Source: Nitrosomonas stercoris
GTDB lineage: Bacteria; Pseudomonadota; Gammaproteobacteria; Burkholderiales; Nitrosomonadaceae
Direction: 5' to 3'
Length of the DNA stretch: 64,000 bases
Assembly: GCA_006742785.1 (NCBI GenBank)
Contig: AP019755.1
Coordinates: 248,001-312,000, forward strand
Within the stretch, counting starts at the first letter, position 1, and every line of letters begins with the position of its first letter. Shown piece after piece: positions 44,854 to 54,406 of this stretch. The notes below the pieces were generated by a model, which worked only from the letters and a program-made list of their open reading frames with translations, did no database searches and was not told where the DNA came from. A program made the translations under genes and the position numbers.

Positions 44854-45175
44854 GAACGTGCTGCAAGCGTTGCGCCCCAGTTTCTCTCGGGCCGCGCCAA
44901 CCTGATTTTTTTAATGCCTGCTCCAGCACGCTCACGCCGTGCTGGTCAGGCTCATTCCATTTGCGCCAATAGGCATATACACTCTGCCATTTGGGAAACT
45001 CTCCGGGCAAAAATCTCCACTGGCAACCAGTACGCAGCAGATACAGCACAGCACAAAATACTTCATACAAATCTATTGTCGTGGGTTTGGTGCTGCGCCT
45101 CACGCTACGCAATAGCGGCTCTATCTCGGCAAACTTCTCTTTGCTAATATCACTGGCATATTTTGTTCTCTTCAT
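44810..45175 (-). CDS. IS5-family transposase orfA (array copy 2)
   Basis: 121 residues identical to orfA of the mod copies. Confidence 0.9.
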   Translation of the reverse strand: MKRTKYASDISKEKFAEIEPLLRSVRRSTKPTTIDLYEVFCAVLYLLRTGCQWRFLPGEFPKWQSVYAYWRKWNEPDQHGVSVLEQALKKSGWRGPRETGAQRLQHVLDCGRAKREEYRHG

Positions 45176-45228
45176 CCACGTATCGTAAGGAATAATGATG
45201 AGATCGTAAACGGGCTCTTAGAGCCTGT

Positions 45229-45705
45229 TCAAAATCTTTTAAGCAAAAGAGCCAGGAATGCCAGCTGAATGAATTGCAAGCTGGTATTGAGTTTACGCTC
45301 GCAGTTTTTCCACAACCGTCGATTCTTCTCCAGCCAGGCAAAGCTGCGCTCCACCACCCAACGCTTGGGGATAACGGCGAAGGTATGCAATTCACTGCGC
45401 TTGGCAATCTGCACCGTAACCAGTTTTCCTAGAATTTCTCGCACGCCTTCAGCAAATGGTTCTCCGGTATAGCCGCTATCGCACAGCAGACTTTGTACTT
45501 TTCCCAAGCTTGGTCTGCAGTGCTCCAGGGCTTGCAACGCCCCTTTGCGGTCAGTCACTTCTGCCGTCGTCACCGCAATGGCATGCGGCAAGCCCTGGGT
45601 ATCAACTGCGATGTGACGCTTGATACCAGAGATCTTCTTGCCAGCGTCATAACCCTTCTGGCCCGCCGTGTCCGTGTTTTTCACGCTCTGCGCGTCCACG
45701 ATCAA
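45229..45705 (-). CDS. IS5-family transposase orfB (second IS species)
   Basis: 158 residues with Asp in MIVDAQSVKNT, Asp in LLCDSGYTG and Glu in WVVERSFAWLEK. Probably fused to orfA by frameshifting on a run of eight A. Confidence 0.88.
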   Translation of the reverse strand: MIVDAQSVKNTDTAGQKGYDAGKKISGIKRHIAVDTQGLPHAIAVTTAEVTDRKGALQALEHCRPSLGKVQSLLCDSGYTGEPFAEGVREILGKLVTVQIAKRSELHTFAVIPKRWVVERSFAWLEKNRRLWKNCERKLNTSLQFIQLAFLALLLKRF

Positions 45706-46024
45706 GAACGTGCTGCAAGCGCTGCGCCCCTGTCTGGTACGAACCGCGCCAACGGATTTTTTTTAACGCCCGCTCCAGCAGGCTCACTCCCTCCGCATCT
45801 GGCTCACTCCAGATGGCCCAGTACGAGTGCACTGTGCGCCACTTCGGAAAACTGTCCGGCAACAGACGCCACTGGCAGCCACTCTTGAGCAAATATAGCA
45901 CCGCACAAAACACCTCGTACAGATCCACGGTGCGCGGACGTGTCTTCTTCCTCGCACCCTCCAACAACAGGCGAACCTGCTCAAATTGTTCTCGACTAAT
46001 GTCGCTAGGATAGTATTTTCTCAT
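45647..46024 (-). CDS. IS5-family transposase orfA (second IS species)
   Basis: 125 residues starting MRKYYPSDISREQFEQ; contains YEVFCAVLYLLKSGCQWRLLP. An upstream in-frame ATG (46042) exists but homology begins at MRKYY. Confidence 0.85.
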   Translation of the reverse strand: MRKYYPSDISREQFEQVRLLLEGARKKTRPRTVDLYEVFCAVLYLLKSGCQWRLLPDSFPKWRTVHSYWAIWSEPDAEGVSLLERALKKIRWRGSYQTGAQRLQHVLDRGRAEREKHGHGGPEGL

Positions 46025-46074
46025 CCAGAGAGTATCTACCAAAAAAAAGATTTTGAACAGGCTCTTAGAACAAG

Positions 46075-47016
46075 TTATCTGATTGACTTGTTTCTCTCCG
46101 GTATAAAATCTTTTATACCCCTTACTAGCTTATGGTAGACAGTCAATCGGCGTGCATCGAACAAACCATCTTGAGCAGCCTGACGTAATTCGCAACCTGG
46201 CTCGATGATATGGCGACAGTTACGGAATCGACATTGTTGTAAAAAAGGACGAAACTCAACAAATCCCCACGCTAATGAAGTCGCATCCAGTTGCTGTACC
46301 CCAAACTCCTGAAAACCTGGAGAATCAATCATGCTACTGTTCGCATCGAAATGAAACAGACGAGCATGAGTAGTTGTGTGACGTCCGCTATCCAGCGCTT
46401 CAGAAATTTCCTCAACAGCTTGTTGAGCAGAGGGAATCAACGTATTCAGCAAGGTAGATTTACCTACACCAGATTGCCCAGCCAGCAAACTGATTTGTCC
46501 GGCCAGTAACGGAACAAGTGACTGAGCATTAGTTTCTGCACTGATTTCTAACACGGTGTAGCCCAATTCCCGATAAAACATCAATTTTTGCACAGCTGCC
46601 TGCCCGGCTGGGTGCTGATCCAGTAGATCGATTTTGTTTAGTACAATGAGCGATCTAATTCCTTGATCTTCAGCTACGATCAGACAACGATCCAGCAATT
46701 CAAAATTGCAAGTGGGTGTTACTGCCAGTACAAAAATCAGCTGGGTAACATTGGCAGCAATTAGTTTTTCGCGAAAGTGATCACTACGATAGAACAGGCT
46801 TGAACGTGGCAAAATGATTTCGATAATCCCCTGCCCTGCTGTGGTTGGTAACATTTCAACCAAATCACCACATACCACTCCTTTCCTTTTGCCACGAACC
46901 ACACAGGAATAAACCGCATGAGCAGTTTCTACTTCAAAATGGCGACCATAAGCAGCAACTACTCTGCCGATCAATAACGTATTAAGCTTATTTTTATCGG
47001 TATGCTTTACTTTCAA
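46075..47016 (-). CDS. rsgA: Ribosome small subunit biogenesis GTPase RsgA
   Basis: Circularly permuted GTPase that checks late 30S assembly and is stimulated by ribosomes. The N-terminal OB fold (LIGRVVAAYGRHFEVE) is followed by G4 first (IVLNKIDLLDQ), then G1 GQSGVGKSTLLN and G3 DSPGFQEFG, the permuted order. The zinc-binding tail has Cys, Cys, His, Cys in QQCRFRNCRHIIEPGCEL. 313 residues is normal. It overlaps phhB by 4 bases. An IS array ends 10 bases after its stop without damaging it. Confidence 0.95.
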   Translation of the reverse strand: MKVKHTDKNKLNTLLIGRVVAAYGRHFEVETAHAVYSCVVRGKRKGVVCGDLVEMLPTTAGQGIIEIILPRSSLFYRSDHFREKLIAANVTQLIFVLAVTPTCNFELLDRCLIVAEDQGIRSLIVLNKIDLLDQHPAGQAAVQKLMFYRELGYTVLEISAETNAQSLVPLLAGQISLLAGQSGVGKSTLLNTLIPSAQQAVEEISEALDSGRHTTTHARLFHFDANSSMIDSPGFQEFGVQQLDATSLAWGFVEFRPFLQQCRFRNCRHIIEPGCELRQAAQDGLFDARRLTVYHKLVRGIKDFIPERNKSIR

Positions 47017-47354
47017 GATCCAAGCAACATATCAACTTTCGCCGCACAGATAAAATCGTTTTCTGACAAGCCACCAATGGCATGAGTGGTATATTCCACA
47101 CGACATTGGTTATAACCAACCAGCATGTCAGGATGATGATCTTCCTGGTGAGAAATCCACGCAACCGCATTGACGAAAGCCATCGTCTGGTAATAATTCT
47201 TGAAAGATAGCGTGCGGCTAATTTTATTATCCATCAGCTGCCAATCTTGTCCCAATTGCTGCAACAAGTTATTCGCTTCTTCCTCTGTCAAAGGAGGTAC
47301 TCCTCCTTCACAGGGCTTACACTTTCGCGCGGTTAAATCACACACATCGGTCAT
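47013..47354 (-). CDS. phhB: Pterin-4-alpha-carbinolamine dehydratase
   Basis: Regenerates dihydropterin cofactor, classically for phenylalanine hydroxylase. The family core is visible: TEEEANNLLQQLGQDWQL, FVNAVAWISHQEDHHPDMLVGYNQCRVEYTTHAIGGLSENDF with the catalytic His pair. The N-terminus has two extra CxxC-like cysteines (ARKCKPCEGG), found in many bacterial members. It sits between the M48 peptidase gene and rsgA, overlapping both by 4 bases. No phhA is seen, so its substrate here is uncertain. Confidence 0.92.
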   Translation of the reverse strand: MTDVCDLTARKCKPCEGGVPPLTEEEANNLLQQLGQDWQLMDNKISRTLSFKNYYQTMAFVNAVAWISHQEDHHPDMLVGYNQCRVEYTTHAIGGLSENDFICAAKVDMLLGS

Positions 47355-48619
47355 GCTGCAGCTCCTGTTGCTAATATCCGCTTAAGATGCGCAATCCGGA
47401 TAGCGGCAGGCGGATGAGAATCATAAAAAGCAGAATGTAATGGATCCGGCGTCAAGGTGGCAGCATTATCCTGATACATCTTGACCAAAGCTCGAATCAT
47501 ATCCACAGCAGAGGCTTGTTGTGCCGCATAAGCATCTGCTTCGAACTCATGTTTGCGGGAATAAATACTGGATAATGGCTGCAACAAGAAGGTAAATACC
47601 GGCACTACCAGAAAGAATAGCAGTAATGCCATAGCAACCGATGGAATTTCATCTACTTGTACGCCCAAACCACTATAAAACCATGGTTGTTGCATTAAAT
47701 AGCTAAGTACCCACAGAAATAACAAACTCACCGCAAATGACAATGCAATGCGCTTGATTACGTGATGACGCTTGAAATGACCCAATTCATGCGCTAGCAC
47801 CGCTTCTATCTCAGCACCTTCTAAACGGTCCAACAAAGTATCAAAAAACACGATGCGCTTGGTTTTGCCAAACCCAGTGAAATAGGCATTACCATGACTG
47901 CTACGGCGTGAGCCATCCATCACAAACAATCCACTGGCTTCAAAACCACATTTTTGCAACAAATTTTCAATGCGGGTTTTCAGTGCGTCATTTTCCAGCG
48001 GCGAAAATTTATTGAACAGGGGGGCAATCCAGTTGGGATAAACCGCCAGCAAAAACAGATTAAAGCCAATCCAGGTGAACCAGGTATACAACCACCAGTG
48101 ACCTCCTGTTTTTTCCATTAACCACAAAACACAAAGCAATAACGGCGTGCCCAATAGTACACTTAGCGTATATTGCTTAATCAGATCGGTAAAAAACATG
48201 GCAGGAGTCATCTTGTTGAAACCATACTGCTCTTCAACCACAAAGGTACGGTAATACCTGAAAGGAATCTCAACTATACTTAATAGCGCAAAAGTGCTAA
48301 AAATAAGGGCGATTCCATGCCATAGCGGATCAGTTAGCCAAGTAGACCAAAAATCAGATAGCCATTCTAATCCACCGCCCAGAGTCAATAACAATAACAA
48401 ACCGGCGCCCAGTAAAATACTCGGGTAACTCAACCGTACTTTCGCACAGGTATAATCAGCTGCTTTCTGGTGCGCAGACAAATCTATTTGGGCAGCAAAC
48501 GCTTCGGGAACCTGGTCACGATTGACTGCAATATGACGTACATGTCGTCTGGCTAACCATAGCTGAATCAGCGTTGTTAGCGTTAATACAAGAATAAAAA
48601 CAATTGTGAAAATATGCAT
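47351..48619 (-). CDS. M48 family (Ste24/HtpX-like) membrane metallopeptidase
   Basis: Inner-membrane zinc peptidase of 422 residues related to CAAX prenyl protease 1. Several membrane segments surround the active site HELGHFKRHH (HExxH); the third zinc ligand is the Glu in KHEFEADAYAAQ. AYFTGFGKTKRIVFFDTLL is also conserved. The bacterial role is probably membrane-protein quality control. First gene of the operon with phhB and rsgA, divergent from orn. Confidence 0.92.
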   Translation of the reverse strand: MHIFTIVFILVLTLTTLIQLWLARRHVRHIAVNRDQVPEAFAAQIDLSAHQKAADYTCAKVRLSYPSILLGAGLLLLLTLGGGLEWLSDFWSTWLTDPLWHGIALIFSTFALLSIVEIPFRYYRTFVVEEQYGFNKMTPAMFFTDLIKQYTLSVLLGTPLLLCVLWLMEKTGGHWWLYTWFTWIGFNLFLLAVYPNWIAPLFNKFSPLENDALKTRIENLLQKCGFEASGLFVMDGSRRSSHGNAYFTGFGKTKRIVFFDTLLDRLEGAEIEAVLAHELGHFKRHHVIKRIALSFAVSLLFLWVLSYLMQQPWFYSGLGVQVDEIPSVAMALLLFFLVVPVFTFLLQPLSSIYSRKHEFEADAYAAQQASAVDMIRALVKMYQDNAATLTPDPLHSAFYDSHPPAAIRIAHLKRILATGAAA

Positions 48620-48789
48620 ACACCACCTGAAAATTAAATAGCTGTATCAAATATATTGAAATTTTATCTTTATACGGCTTGCCGGCAGCGTAGAAAACAG
48701 CTGTAACAGTCGTTTTATCATGATCAATTTAACACGATAATACGACAACGGCTTTACCTTAAAAATTCACACAAACAATAGTCAAAATT

Positions 48790-49335
48790 ATGGCAGAAAA
48801 CAACAACGATCTTATTTGGATCGATATGGAAATGACCGGATTGAATCCAAATACGGATTGTATTATAGAAGTAGCACTCGTCATCACCGATGCACAACTC
48901 AATACATTGGCTGAAGCGCCGGTACTGGTTGTTTCACAACCAGATCATATACTGGATGGTATGGATAAATGGAACCAATCTACGCACAGCAAATCCGGTT
49001 TGATTGATAAGGTAAAGGCCTCCACCTTAAACGAAGCCGATGTGGAAAACCGTATGTTGGAATTTCTAAAACAACATATACCTTCTGGTGTTTCACCGAT
49101 GTGTGGCAATTCCATCTGTCAGGATCGGCGCTTTTTAGCGCGATGTATGCCACAGCTAGAAACCTATTTCCACTATCGTAATCTGGATGTCAGTACACTA
49201 AAAGAATTAGCTAAACGCTGGAAACCTGAAATTATTCAGGGGATAAGTAAGCAAAGCAAGCATGAAGCACTGGCTGATATCTATGATTCAATCGAAGAAC
49301 TCAAGTATTATCGACAACACTTGTTTAATATCTGA
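48790..49335 (+). CDS. orn: Oligoribonuclease
   Basis: 3'-5' exoribonuclease that degrades 2-5-nt RNAs and pGpG. DEDDh motifs are all present: [12 protein letters not shown] (Asp, Glu), SICQDRRFL (Asp), and [18 protein letters not shown] (His, Asp). 181 residues is the standard length. The orn-M48 divergent pair is typical of beta- and gammaproteobacteria. Confidence 0.95.
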   Translation: MAENNNDLIWIDMEMTGLNPNTDCIIEVALVITDAQLNTLAEAPVLVVSQPDHILDGMDKWNQSTHSKSGLIDKVKASTLNEADVENRMLEFLKQHIPSGVSPMCGNSICQDRRFLARCMPQLETYFHYRNLDVSTLKELAKRWKPEIIQGISKQSKHEALADIYDSIEELKYYRQHLFNI

Positions 49336-49379
49336 ACGTTTATAATTAGCATCATTTATTTACTACGAGAGTGTAACCA

Positions 49380-51935
49380 ATGACCCAACGCACAGCGTTT
49401 ACGCTTACCGTCAGCCCTAAAATTCCTGAACGCCTACATCGCCTGGAAGAGCTAGCCAATAATCTCTGGTACAGTTGGGATCGCGCAACTCGTGCCCTGT
49501 TTTCACGACTGGATCCACATTTATGGGAAATTGTAGGACATAGCCCCAAGGCATTCCTCAGGCGTGTAAATGAATCTGATCTACTTAAGGCCTCGAAAGA
49601 TTTGACCTTTCTCAGCCACTACAATAGCGTCTTGTCAGCTTACGATTCATACCATTCAGAGCCTTCTCGCTATCAGCCGATTAAGGATCTCAATCCGCGC
49701 GACCAGGTTGCCTATTTTTGTTTTGAATTCGGCTTTCACGAAAGCCTACCAGTTTATTCTGGTGGTCTTGGCATTCTGGCAGGCGATCATTGCAAAGCTG
49801 CTAGTGATTTGAATCTCCCCTTTGTGGCGGTTGGTCTACTTTATCGCCAAGGTTACTTCACCCAAACAATTGACGAGCAAGGTAACCAGCAATCTCATTA
49901 CTACGATTCAGATTTCGAAGATTTACCAATAAAGCCGGTGTTGAACGATGATGGCTCTGAGATAAGAACATCCATTCAACTGCCTGGGCGAACAGTTATT
50001 ATCAAGATATGGCGCGCTCAAATAGGGCATGTCAACTTATACTTGCTCGACACCGATCTGCCAGAAAATTCTGAAAATGACCGTCTAGTCACGCATCAAT
50101 TATATGGTGGCAACAAGACCATGCGTATCGAACAGGAAATTGTGCTCGGTATCGGAGGGGTGGCAGCATTAGACACAATGGGCATCAAGCCTACTATCTG
50201 GCACAGTAATGAAGGCCATGCTGCATTCATGATGTTGGCACGTGCTCTCAAGCTAGTGCGGCAAGGTTTGGATTTTGCCAGTGCAATGGAAGCTGTTGCT
50301 GCATGCACCATCTTCACCACGCACACAGCGGTTCCAGCCGGCCATGATCATTTTCCGGAAGACATGATGCACCACTATTTCCGGGATATTTACAGCGAAC
50401 TGAAGCTTTCTCCTGAAGAATTCATGACATTGGGCCATACACCACAATGTAATGATTTTAATATGACTGCTCTTGCTATTCGTATGTCCCGGATGCAAAA
50501 CGGTGTTAGCAGAATACATCGAGATGTCTCTGCCAATATTTGTAGTTACATGTGGCCACAAATTGAACCGGAAGAAAATCCAATCGGCTATGTTACCAAT
50601 GGCGTACATGTACCGACATTTCTAGCTCAAGAATGGATCGATCTATTTGATCGCCAGCTCGGACCACAGTGGCGCACCACACAGCATGACCCAGAATTCT
50701 GGGCAAAAATCCACGATATTCCAGATCATATTTTCTGGAGCATACGACAAAGCCTGAAGTCACAGATGTTTCATGGCATCCGTACACGACTGACCGAACA
50801 AAATATACGCAATCATGGCTCTGAAGCGCATTTGGATCGTCTGCTCAAATTTGCCGATCCTCTCAAACCAAATATATTAACCCTGGGATTTGCACGCCGT
50901 TTTGCCACCTATAAGCGTGCCACCTTACTCCTTCGCGATCTGGATCGTCTGCGCAAATTACTACTCAATCCAGAACGTCCTGTCGTGCTGATTTTTGCTG
51001 GTAAAGCACATCCTGCTGATCAACCCGGGCAAGAACTTATTCGCCGTATTTACCACATTGCCAACATGCCAGAATTTAGAGGGCATATTCTACTAGTGGA
51101 AGGATATGATTTACGCCTTGCCCGACGGTTAGTATCTGGGGTAGACATCTGGCTCAACAACCCAATTTATCCACTAGAAGCCAGTGGCACTTCTGGCATG
51201 AAAGCAGGAATCAACGGTACACTTAATCTGAGTATCCTAGATGGATGGTGGGGAGAAGGTCACGACGGCAAAAATGGTTGGGGAATTAAACCTGTTTCAG
51301 AAAATATGGAAGCATCACTACGTGATGCCGAAGAAGGACGCTCTCTCTATGAAATTCTCCAAGATCAGGTCATCCCACTTTATTACGATCATGGTAAATC
51401 TGGCTATTCTGTTGAATGGGTGAATATGGCCAAACATTCAATGGCTTCACTGCTACCACAATACAGCACTAGACGCATGGTAGGAGAATATATCCAGAAA
51501 TATTACACACTCGCCAGTCAACAAGGCGCAGGTTACAGTCAAGACAACTTCGCAATTGCAAAAAATGTTTCTGCCTGGAAGGCGCGAATTAATACAGCAT
51601 GGAACGGTGTTAGCTCACGCCGTCTAGATATCCCCTGTGAACACCTAGAATTCGGACATACCCTGCACTTCAAAGTTGCCGTGAAATTAAATGGGCTGCA
51701 ACCGACAGATGTTATTGTTGAATTACTACTGGCAAGACAGCATAAAAAAATCAGACTGAATGAATTTCAGCATTTTAAACTGGAATATACTGGCACCATT
51801 GGCTCCCAGGAGCACCAGTTTGAACTGAAACATCAACCGGAATTATGCGGCAAACAGCAATACTATCTACGTGTTTACCCTTATCATCCCTTACTGACTC
51901 ACCCTTTGGAAATGGGCAAGATGATATGGCTTTAA
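49380..51935 (+). CDS. glgP: Alpha-glucan (glycogen/maltodextrin) phosphorylase
   Basis: GT35 phosphorylase of 851 residues that releases glucose-1-phosphate from glycogen or maltodextrins. An N-terminal DUF3417 segment (LEELANNLWYSWDRATRALFSRLDPHLWE) identifies the alpha-glucan phosphorylase subgroup. Then come YFCFEFGFHESLPVYSGGLGILAGDHCKAASDL, WHSNEGHAAFM, and the PLP-site region ASGTSGMKAGINGTLNLSILDGWW with the cofactor Lys. The C-terminal 150 residues are a beta-rich extension. No other glycogen gene is adjacent. Confidence 0.92.
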   Translation: MTQRTAFTLTVSPKIPERLHRLEELANNLWYSWDRATRALFSRLDPHLWEIVGHSPKAFLRRVNESDLLKASKDLTFLSHYNSVLSAYDSYHSEPSRYQPIKDLNPRDQVAYFCFEFGFHESLPVYSGGLGILAGDHCKAASDLNLPFVAVGLLYRQGYFTQTIDEQGNQQSHYYDSDFEDLPIKPVLNDDGSEIRTSIQLPGRTVIIKIWRAQIGHVNLYLLDTDLPENSENDRLVTHQLYGGNKTMRIEQEIVLGIGGVAALDTMGIKPTIWHSNEGHAAFMMLARALKLVRQGLDFASAMEAVAACTIFTTHTAVPAGHDHFPEDMMHHYFRDIYSELKLSPEEFMTLGHTPQCNDFNMTALAIRMSRMQNGVSRIHRDVSANICSYMWPQIEPEENPIGYVTNGVHVPTFLAQEWIDLFDRQLGPQWRTTQHDPEFWAKIHDIPDHIFWSIRQSLKSQMFHGIRTRLTEQNIRNHGSEAHLDRLLKFADPLKPNILTLGFARRFATYKRATLLLRDLDRLRKLLLNPERPVVLIFAGKAHPADQPGQELIRRIYHIANMPEFRGHILLVEGYDLRLARRLVSGVDIWLNNPIYPLEASGTSGMKAGINGTLNLSILDGWWGEGHDGKNGWGIKPVSENMEASLRDAEEGRSLYEILQDQVIPLYYDHGKSGYSVEWVNMAKHSMASLLPQYSTRRMVGEYIQKYYTLASQQGAGYSQDNFAIAKNVSAWKARINTAWNGVSSRRLDIPCEHLEFGHTLHFKVAVKLNGLQPTDVIVELLLARQHKKIRLNEFQHFKLEYTGTIGSQEHQFELKHQPELCGKQQYYLRVYPYHPLLTHPLEMGKMIWL

Positions 51936-51991
51936 CAATCTGCCAATTACTTCGGGCCTGACTCCTCGAGGCGAGGTTGTTTATTCTTATA

Positions 51992-52828
51992 TCAAGGTAA
52001 TGTAAACAGGCAATTATCAATTAGTCGCGTCTGATCCAGCCACGCAGCACCTAATATAACCAAACTGGAATGACAGTTTGCAGCCGCCGGTAACAAAGTG
52101 TGCTGCTGGCGTACCGCAATATAATCCACTTTCCACCTAAGTGTATGCAGCTTTTCACTTGCTGAACGTTCCAACTGCGCAAAATCTCGTTCACCTGCGA
52201 TAATACTTGCTCGGATCTCCTGCAAACTTTCAGCCAATTCAGTTGCTTTTTCCTGCTGCTCGATTGTCAGATATTTGTTACGCGAGCTCAGTGCTAAACC
52301 GCTCTCAGTCCGTATTATCTGGCCTGCCACAATTTCTATTGGCAGATTCAGTTGATTGACCATCTCGCGAATAATTTGTAATTGTTGATAATCCTTTTCA
52401 CCAAATACTGCAAACTGCGGTTGCACAATATTAAACAACTTTAATACAACAGTAGTGACACCATGAAAAAAGCCAGGACGGCAGGCACCTTCCAGGATAT
52501 CTGCCACAGGAGGTAATTTTAATTGGAATTGCTGCGGTACGGGATAAAGTGTTTCTTCGCTTGGTAGGAATACAACTTCAACACCCAATTCTTCCAGCAC
52601 ACAACAATCATCTTGCGGGGTACGAGGATAGCGTTCATAGTCCTCATGCGGGGCAAATTGCAATCGGTTGACAAAAATACTGACAACCACGCAACTGGCG
52701 CGCTGTTGTGCAAGTTGCACCAAAGATAAATGACCCGCATGTAGATTACCCATGGTCGGCACAAAAGCAATGGAAGTTTCTTCCTGTAGGCGCTCACGTA
52801 GCGCCGTGATATCAGTAATAATTTCCAC
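51992..52828 (-). CDS. panC: Pantothenate synthetase
   Basis: Joins pantoate and beta-alanine with ATP, last step of pantothenate synthesis. Motifs: [17 protein letters not shown] (HIGH-type site), [36 protein letters not shown] and [11 protein letters not shown]. 278 residues is normal. IFVNRLQF has Arg where Pro is usual. It is 124 bases downstream of panB on the same strand. Confidence 0.95.
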   Translation of the reverse strand: MEIITDITALRERLQEETSIAFVPTMGNLHAGHLSLVQLAQQRASCVVVSIFVNRLQFAPHEDYERYPRTPQDDCCVLEELGVEVVFLPSEETLYPVPQQFQLKLPPVADILEGACRPGFFHGVTTVVLKLFNIVQPQFAVFGEKDYQQLQIIREMVNQLNLPIEIVAGQIIRTESGLALSSRNKYLTIEQQEKATELAESLQEIRASIIAGERDFAQLERSASEKLHTLRWKVDYIAVRQQHTLLPAAANCHSSLVILGAAWLDQTRLIDNCLFTLP

Positions 52829-52952
52829 TCAGGAATCCCTAACAATTGATTCCTATGAAAAAACACCCAATTTTATACTGCATGATCTGTATTACCTTCT
52901 AGATTCGTTTCCGATTTTCTGTAGCAGCTCGCAATAACTGGTAATACATCTA

Positions 52953-53762
52953 TCAAAATATATGTTCGTGCGCTGGAAATTCACCAGATTTAACAGCTGC
53001 CACATAATTTTCGACTGCTGTCTGAATACTATCTGCTCCCTGCATGAAATTTCTGACAAAGCGTGGTGGACGACCACAGGTCAGCCCTAACATATCATGC
53101 AACACCAACACTTGACCCGAGCAAGCTGCTCCAGCACCAATACCAATAGTAGGAATAGCAAGTGAACGGGTAATTTCTTCTCCTAGAATTGCTGGAATAA
53201 GCTCCATAACCAGCATAGCCGCGCCCGCATCCTGCAGTAACAAGGCATCTTCGCGCAGTTGTCGGGCACTATCAGGTGTTTTTCCCTGAATTTTGTACCC
53301 GCCCAATTGATGGACTGATTGCGGCGCCAACCCAATATGAGCGCAAACTGGAATACCACGTTGCGTTAAGAACTCAATGGTGGCAGCCATATGCCGCCCT
53401 CCTTCGATCTTGACCATCTGTGCGCCAGCAGCCATGAGCTGAACAGCATTACTAAAAGCCTGCTGGGGAGACACTTGAAAGGTTCCAAACGACATATCAG
53501 CAAGAATAAAGGCGTTGCTGACTCCTCGCGCAACACACTGAACATGGTAAACCATTTCATTCAGCGTGACCGGCAAGGTACTGGATTGGCCTTGTATCAC
53601 GTTTCCTAGCGAATCCCCTACTAATAAAATATCGACACCTGCTTCCTCTAAAACAGTTGCAAATGTTGCGTCATAACAGGTTAAAACTGCTATTTTTTCT
53701 TTTTCCCGATACGCATCTTGCAACGTTGATACGGTAATTTGCTTAATAGCTACCTGCCCCAT
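52953..53762 (-). CDS. panB: 3-methyl-2-oxobutanoate hydroxymethyltransferase
   Basis: First step of pantoate synthesis, using methylene-THF. Motifs include TCYDATFATVLEEAGVDILLVGDSLGNVIQG, ILADMSFGTF, VKIEGG, CAHIGLAPQSVHQLGG and GIGAGAACSGQVLVLHDMLG. 269 residues. It overlaps the deoxynucleoside kinase gene by one base, so it is part of the pcnB-folK-dNK-panB-panC cluster. Confidence 0.95.
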   Translation of the reverse strand: MGQVAIKQITVSTLQDAYREKEKIAVLTCYDATFATVLEEAGVDILLVGDSLGNVIQGQSSTLPVTLNEMVYHVQCVARGVSNAFILADMSFGTFQVSPQQAFSNAVQLMAAGAQMVKIEGGRHMAATIEFLTQRGIPVCAHIGLAPQSVHQLGGYKIQGKTPDSARQLREDALLLQDAGAAMLVMELIPAILGEEITRSLAIPTIGIGAGAACSGQVLVLHDMLGLTCGRPPRFVRNFMQGADSIQTAVENYVAAVKSGEFPAHEHIF

Positions 53763-54406
53763 TACCTACCTCCCACATTAAAATATTCTCGCGCACTACG
53801 CATCTGATCTATACGCGCTAGCAATAAATCCAGATCAGTCATACTATGCGCCAGATCGATATGTTCGCTATTGACTATCATAATGGGAGCACGATCGTAC
53901 TCATGAAAAAATTGCATGTATCGTTCTGATAAACGATACAAGTAGTCTTCTGATATATATTGCTCCAAAGCATTACCACGCTGTTTAATGCGCTTAATAA
54001 GCACTTCGGGAGCCACTTGCAGATAAATGACCAGATCAGGAACTGGTATATCGAATGGAATTTGTGTCTGTATTTGCTGATACAGATCATGCTCAACTTT
54101 ATTTAAAGTTACATCAGCAAACAGCTGCCCTTTTTCAAATAAAAAATCGCTGACAACAGATTGAGCAAAGCCATTTTGTTGTTTTACTACCTGTAATTGT
54201 TGTTTACGTTGTAGAAGAAAAGATAGTTGAGTGGGCAATGCATAGCGAGACAAATCTTCATAAAATTTTTCCAAAAACGGGTTAGTTTCTAATTCTTCCA
54301 GCATCAACGCACAATTCAAACGTGTAGCCACGTTGCGCGCGAGGCTGGTTTTGCCTGCACCGATCGGCCCTTCCACAACGATATAGCGACAATGTTCAAG
54401 ATTCAT
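53762..54406 (-). CDS. Deoxynucleoside kinase
   Basis: Salvage kinase phosphorylating deoxynucleosides (dGK/dAK type). P-loop VVEGPIGAGKTSLARNVA near the N-terminus, then LEELETNPFLEKFYEDLSRYALPTQLSFLLQRKQQL, QSVVSDFLFEKGQLFA (the DRS-like position reads SDF) and a lid region RIKQRGNALEQYI. 214 residues. Genes of this family between folK and panB are usual in betaproteobacteria. Substrate specificity cannot be read. Confidence 0.88.
   Translation of the reverse strand: MNLEHCRYIVVEGPIGAGKTSLARNVATRLNCALMLEELETNPFLEKFYEDLSRYALPTQLSFLLQRKQQLQVVKQQNGFAQSVVSDFLFEKGQLFADVTLNKVEHDLYQQIQTQIPFDIPVPDLVIYLQVAPEVLIKRIKQRGNALEQYISEDYLYRLSERYMQFFHEYDRAPIMIVNSEHIDLAHSMTDLDLLLARIDQMRSAREYFNVGGR

Larger units (their letters stand above)
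44369..45217 (-). mobile_element. IS5-family element, second of the array (849 bp)
   Basis: Complete copy encoding the same proteins as the two mod copies. Separated from its neighbours by single TTA triplets at 44366-44368 and 45218-45220. Confidence 0.93.
45221..46064 (-). mobile_element. Related but distinct IS5-family element, third of the array (844 bp)
   Basis: Ends GAGCCTGTTCAAAATCTTTT and AAAAGATTTTGAACAGGCTC, flanked by TTA at 45218-45220 and 46065-46067. The encoded proteins clearly differ from those of the 849-bp element (for example MRKYYPSDISREQFEQ instead of MKRTKYASDISKEKFAE), so it is a second species of the same group. The deleted element at 10087-10163 derives from this type. 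It ends 10 bases from the rsgA stop. Confidence 0.92.

Noticed and set aside
51951-51985. Terminator between glgP and panC
   Set aside because: The CCTCG-AGG-CGAGG stem has only five pairs and a broken T-run; too weak to call.
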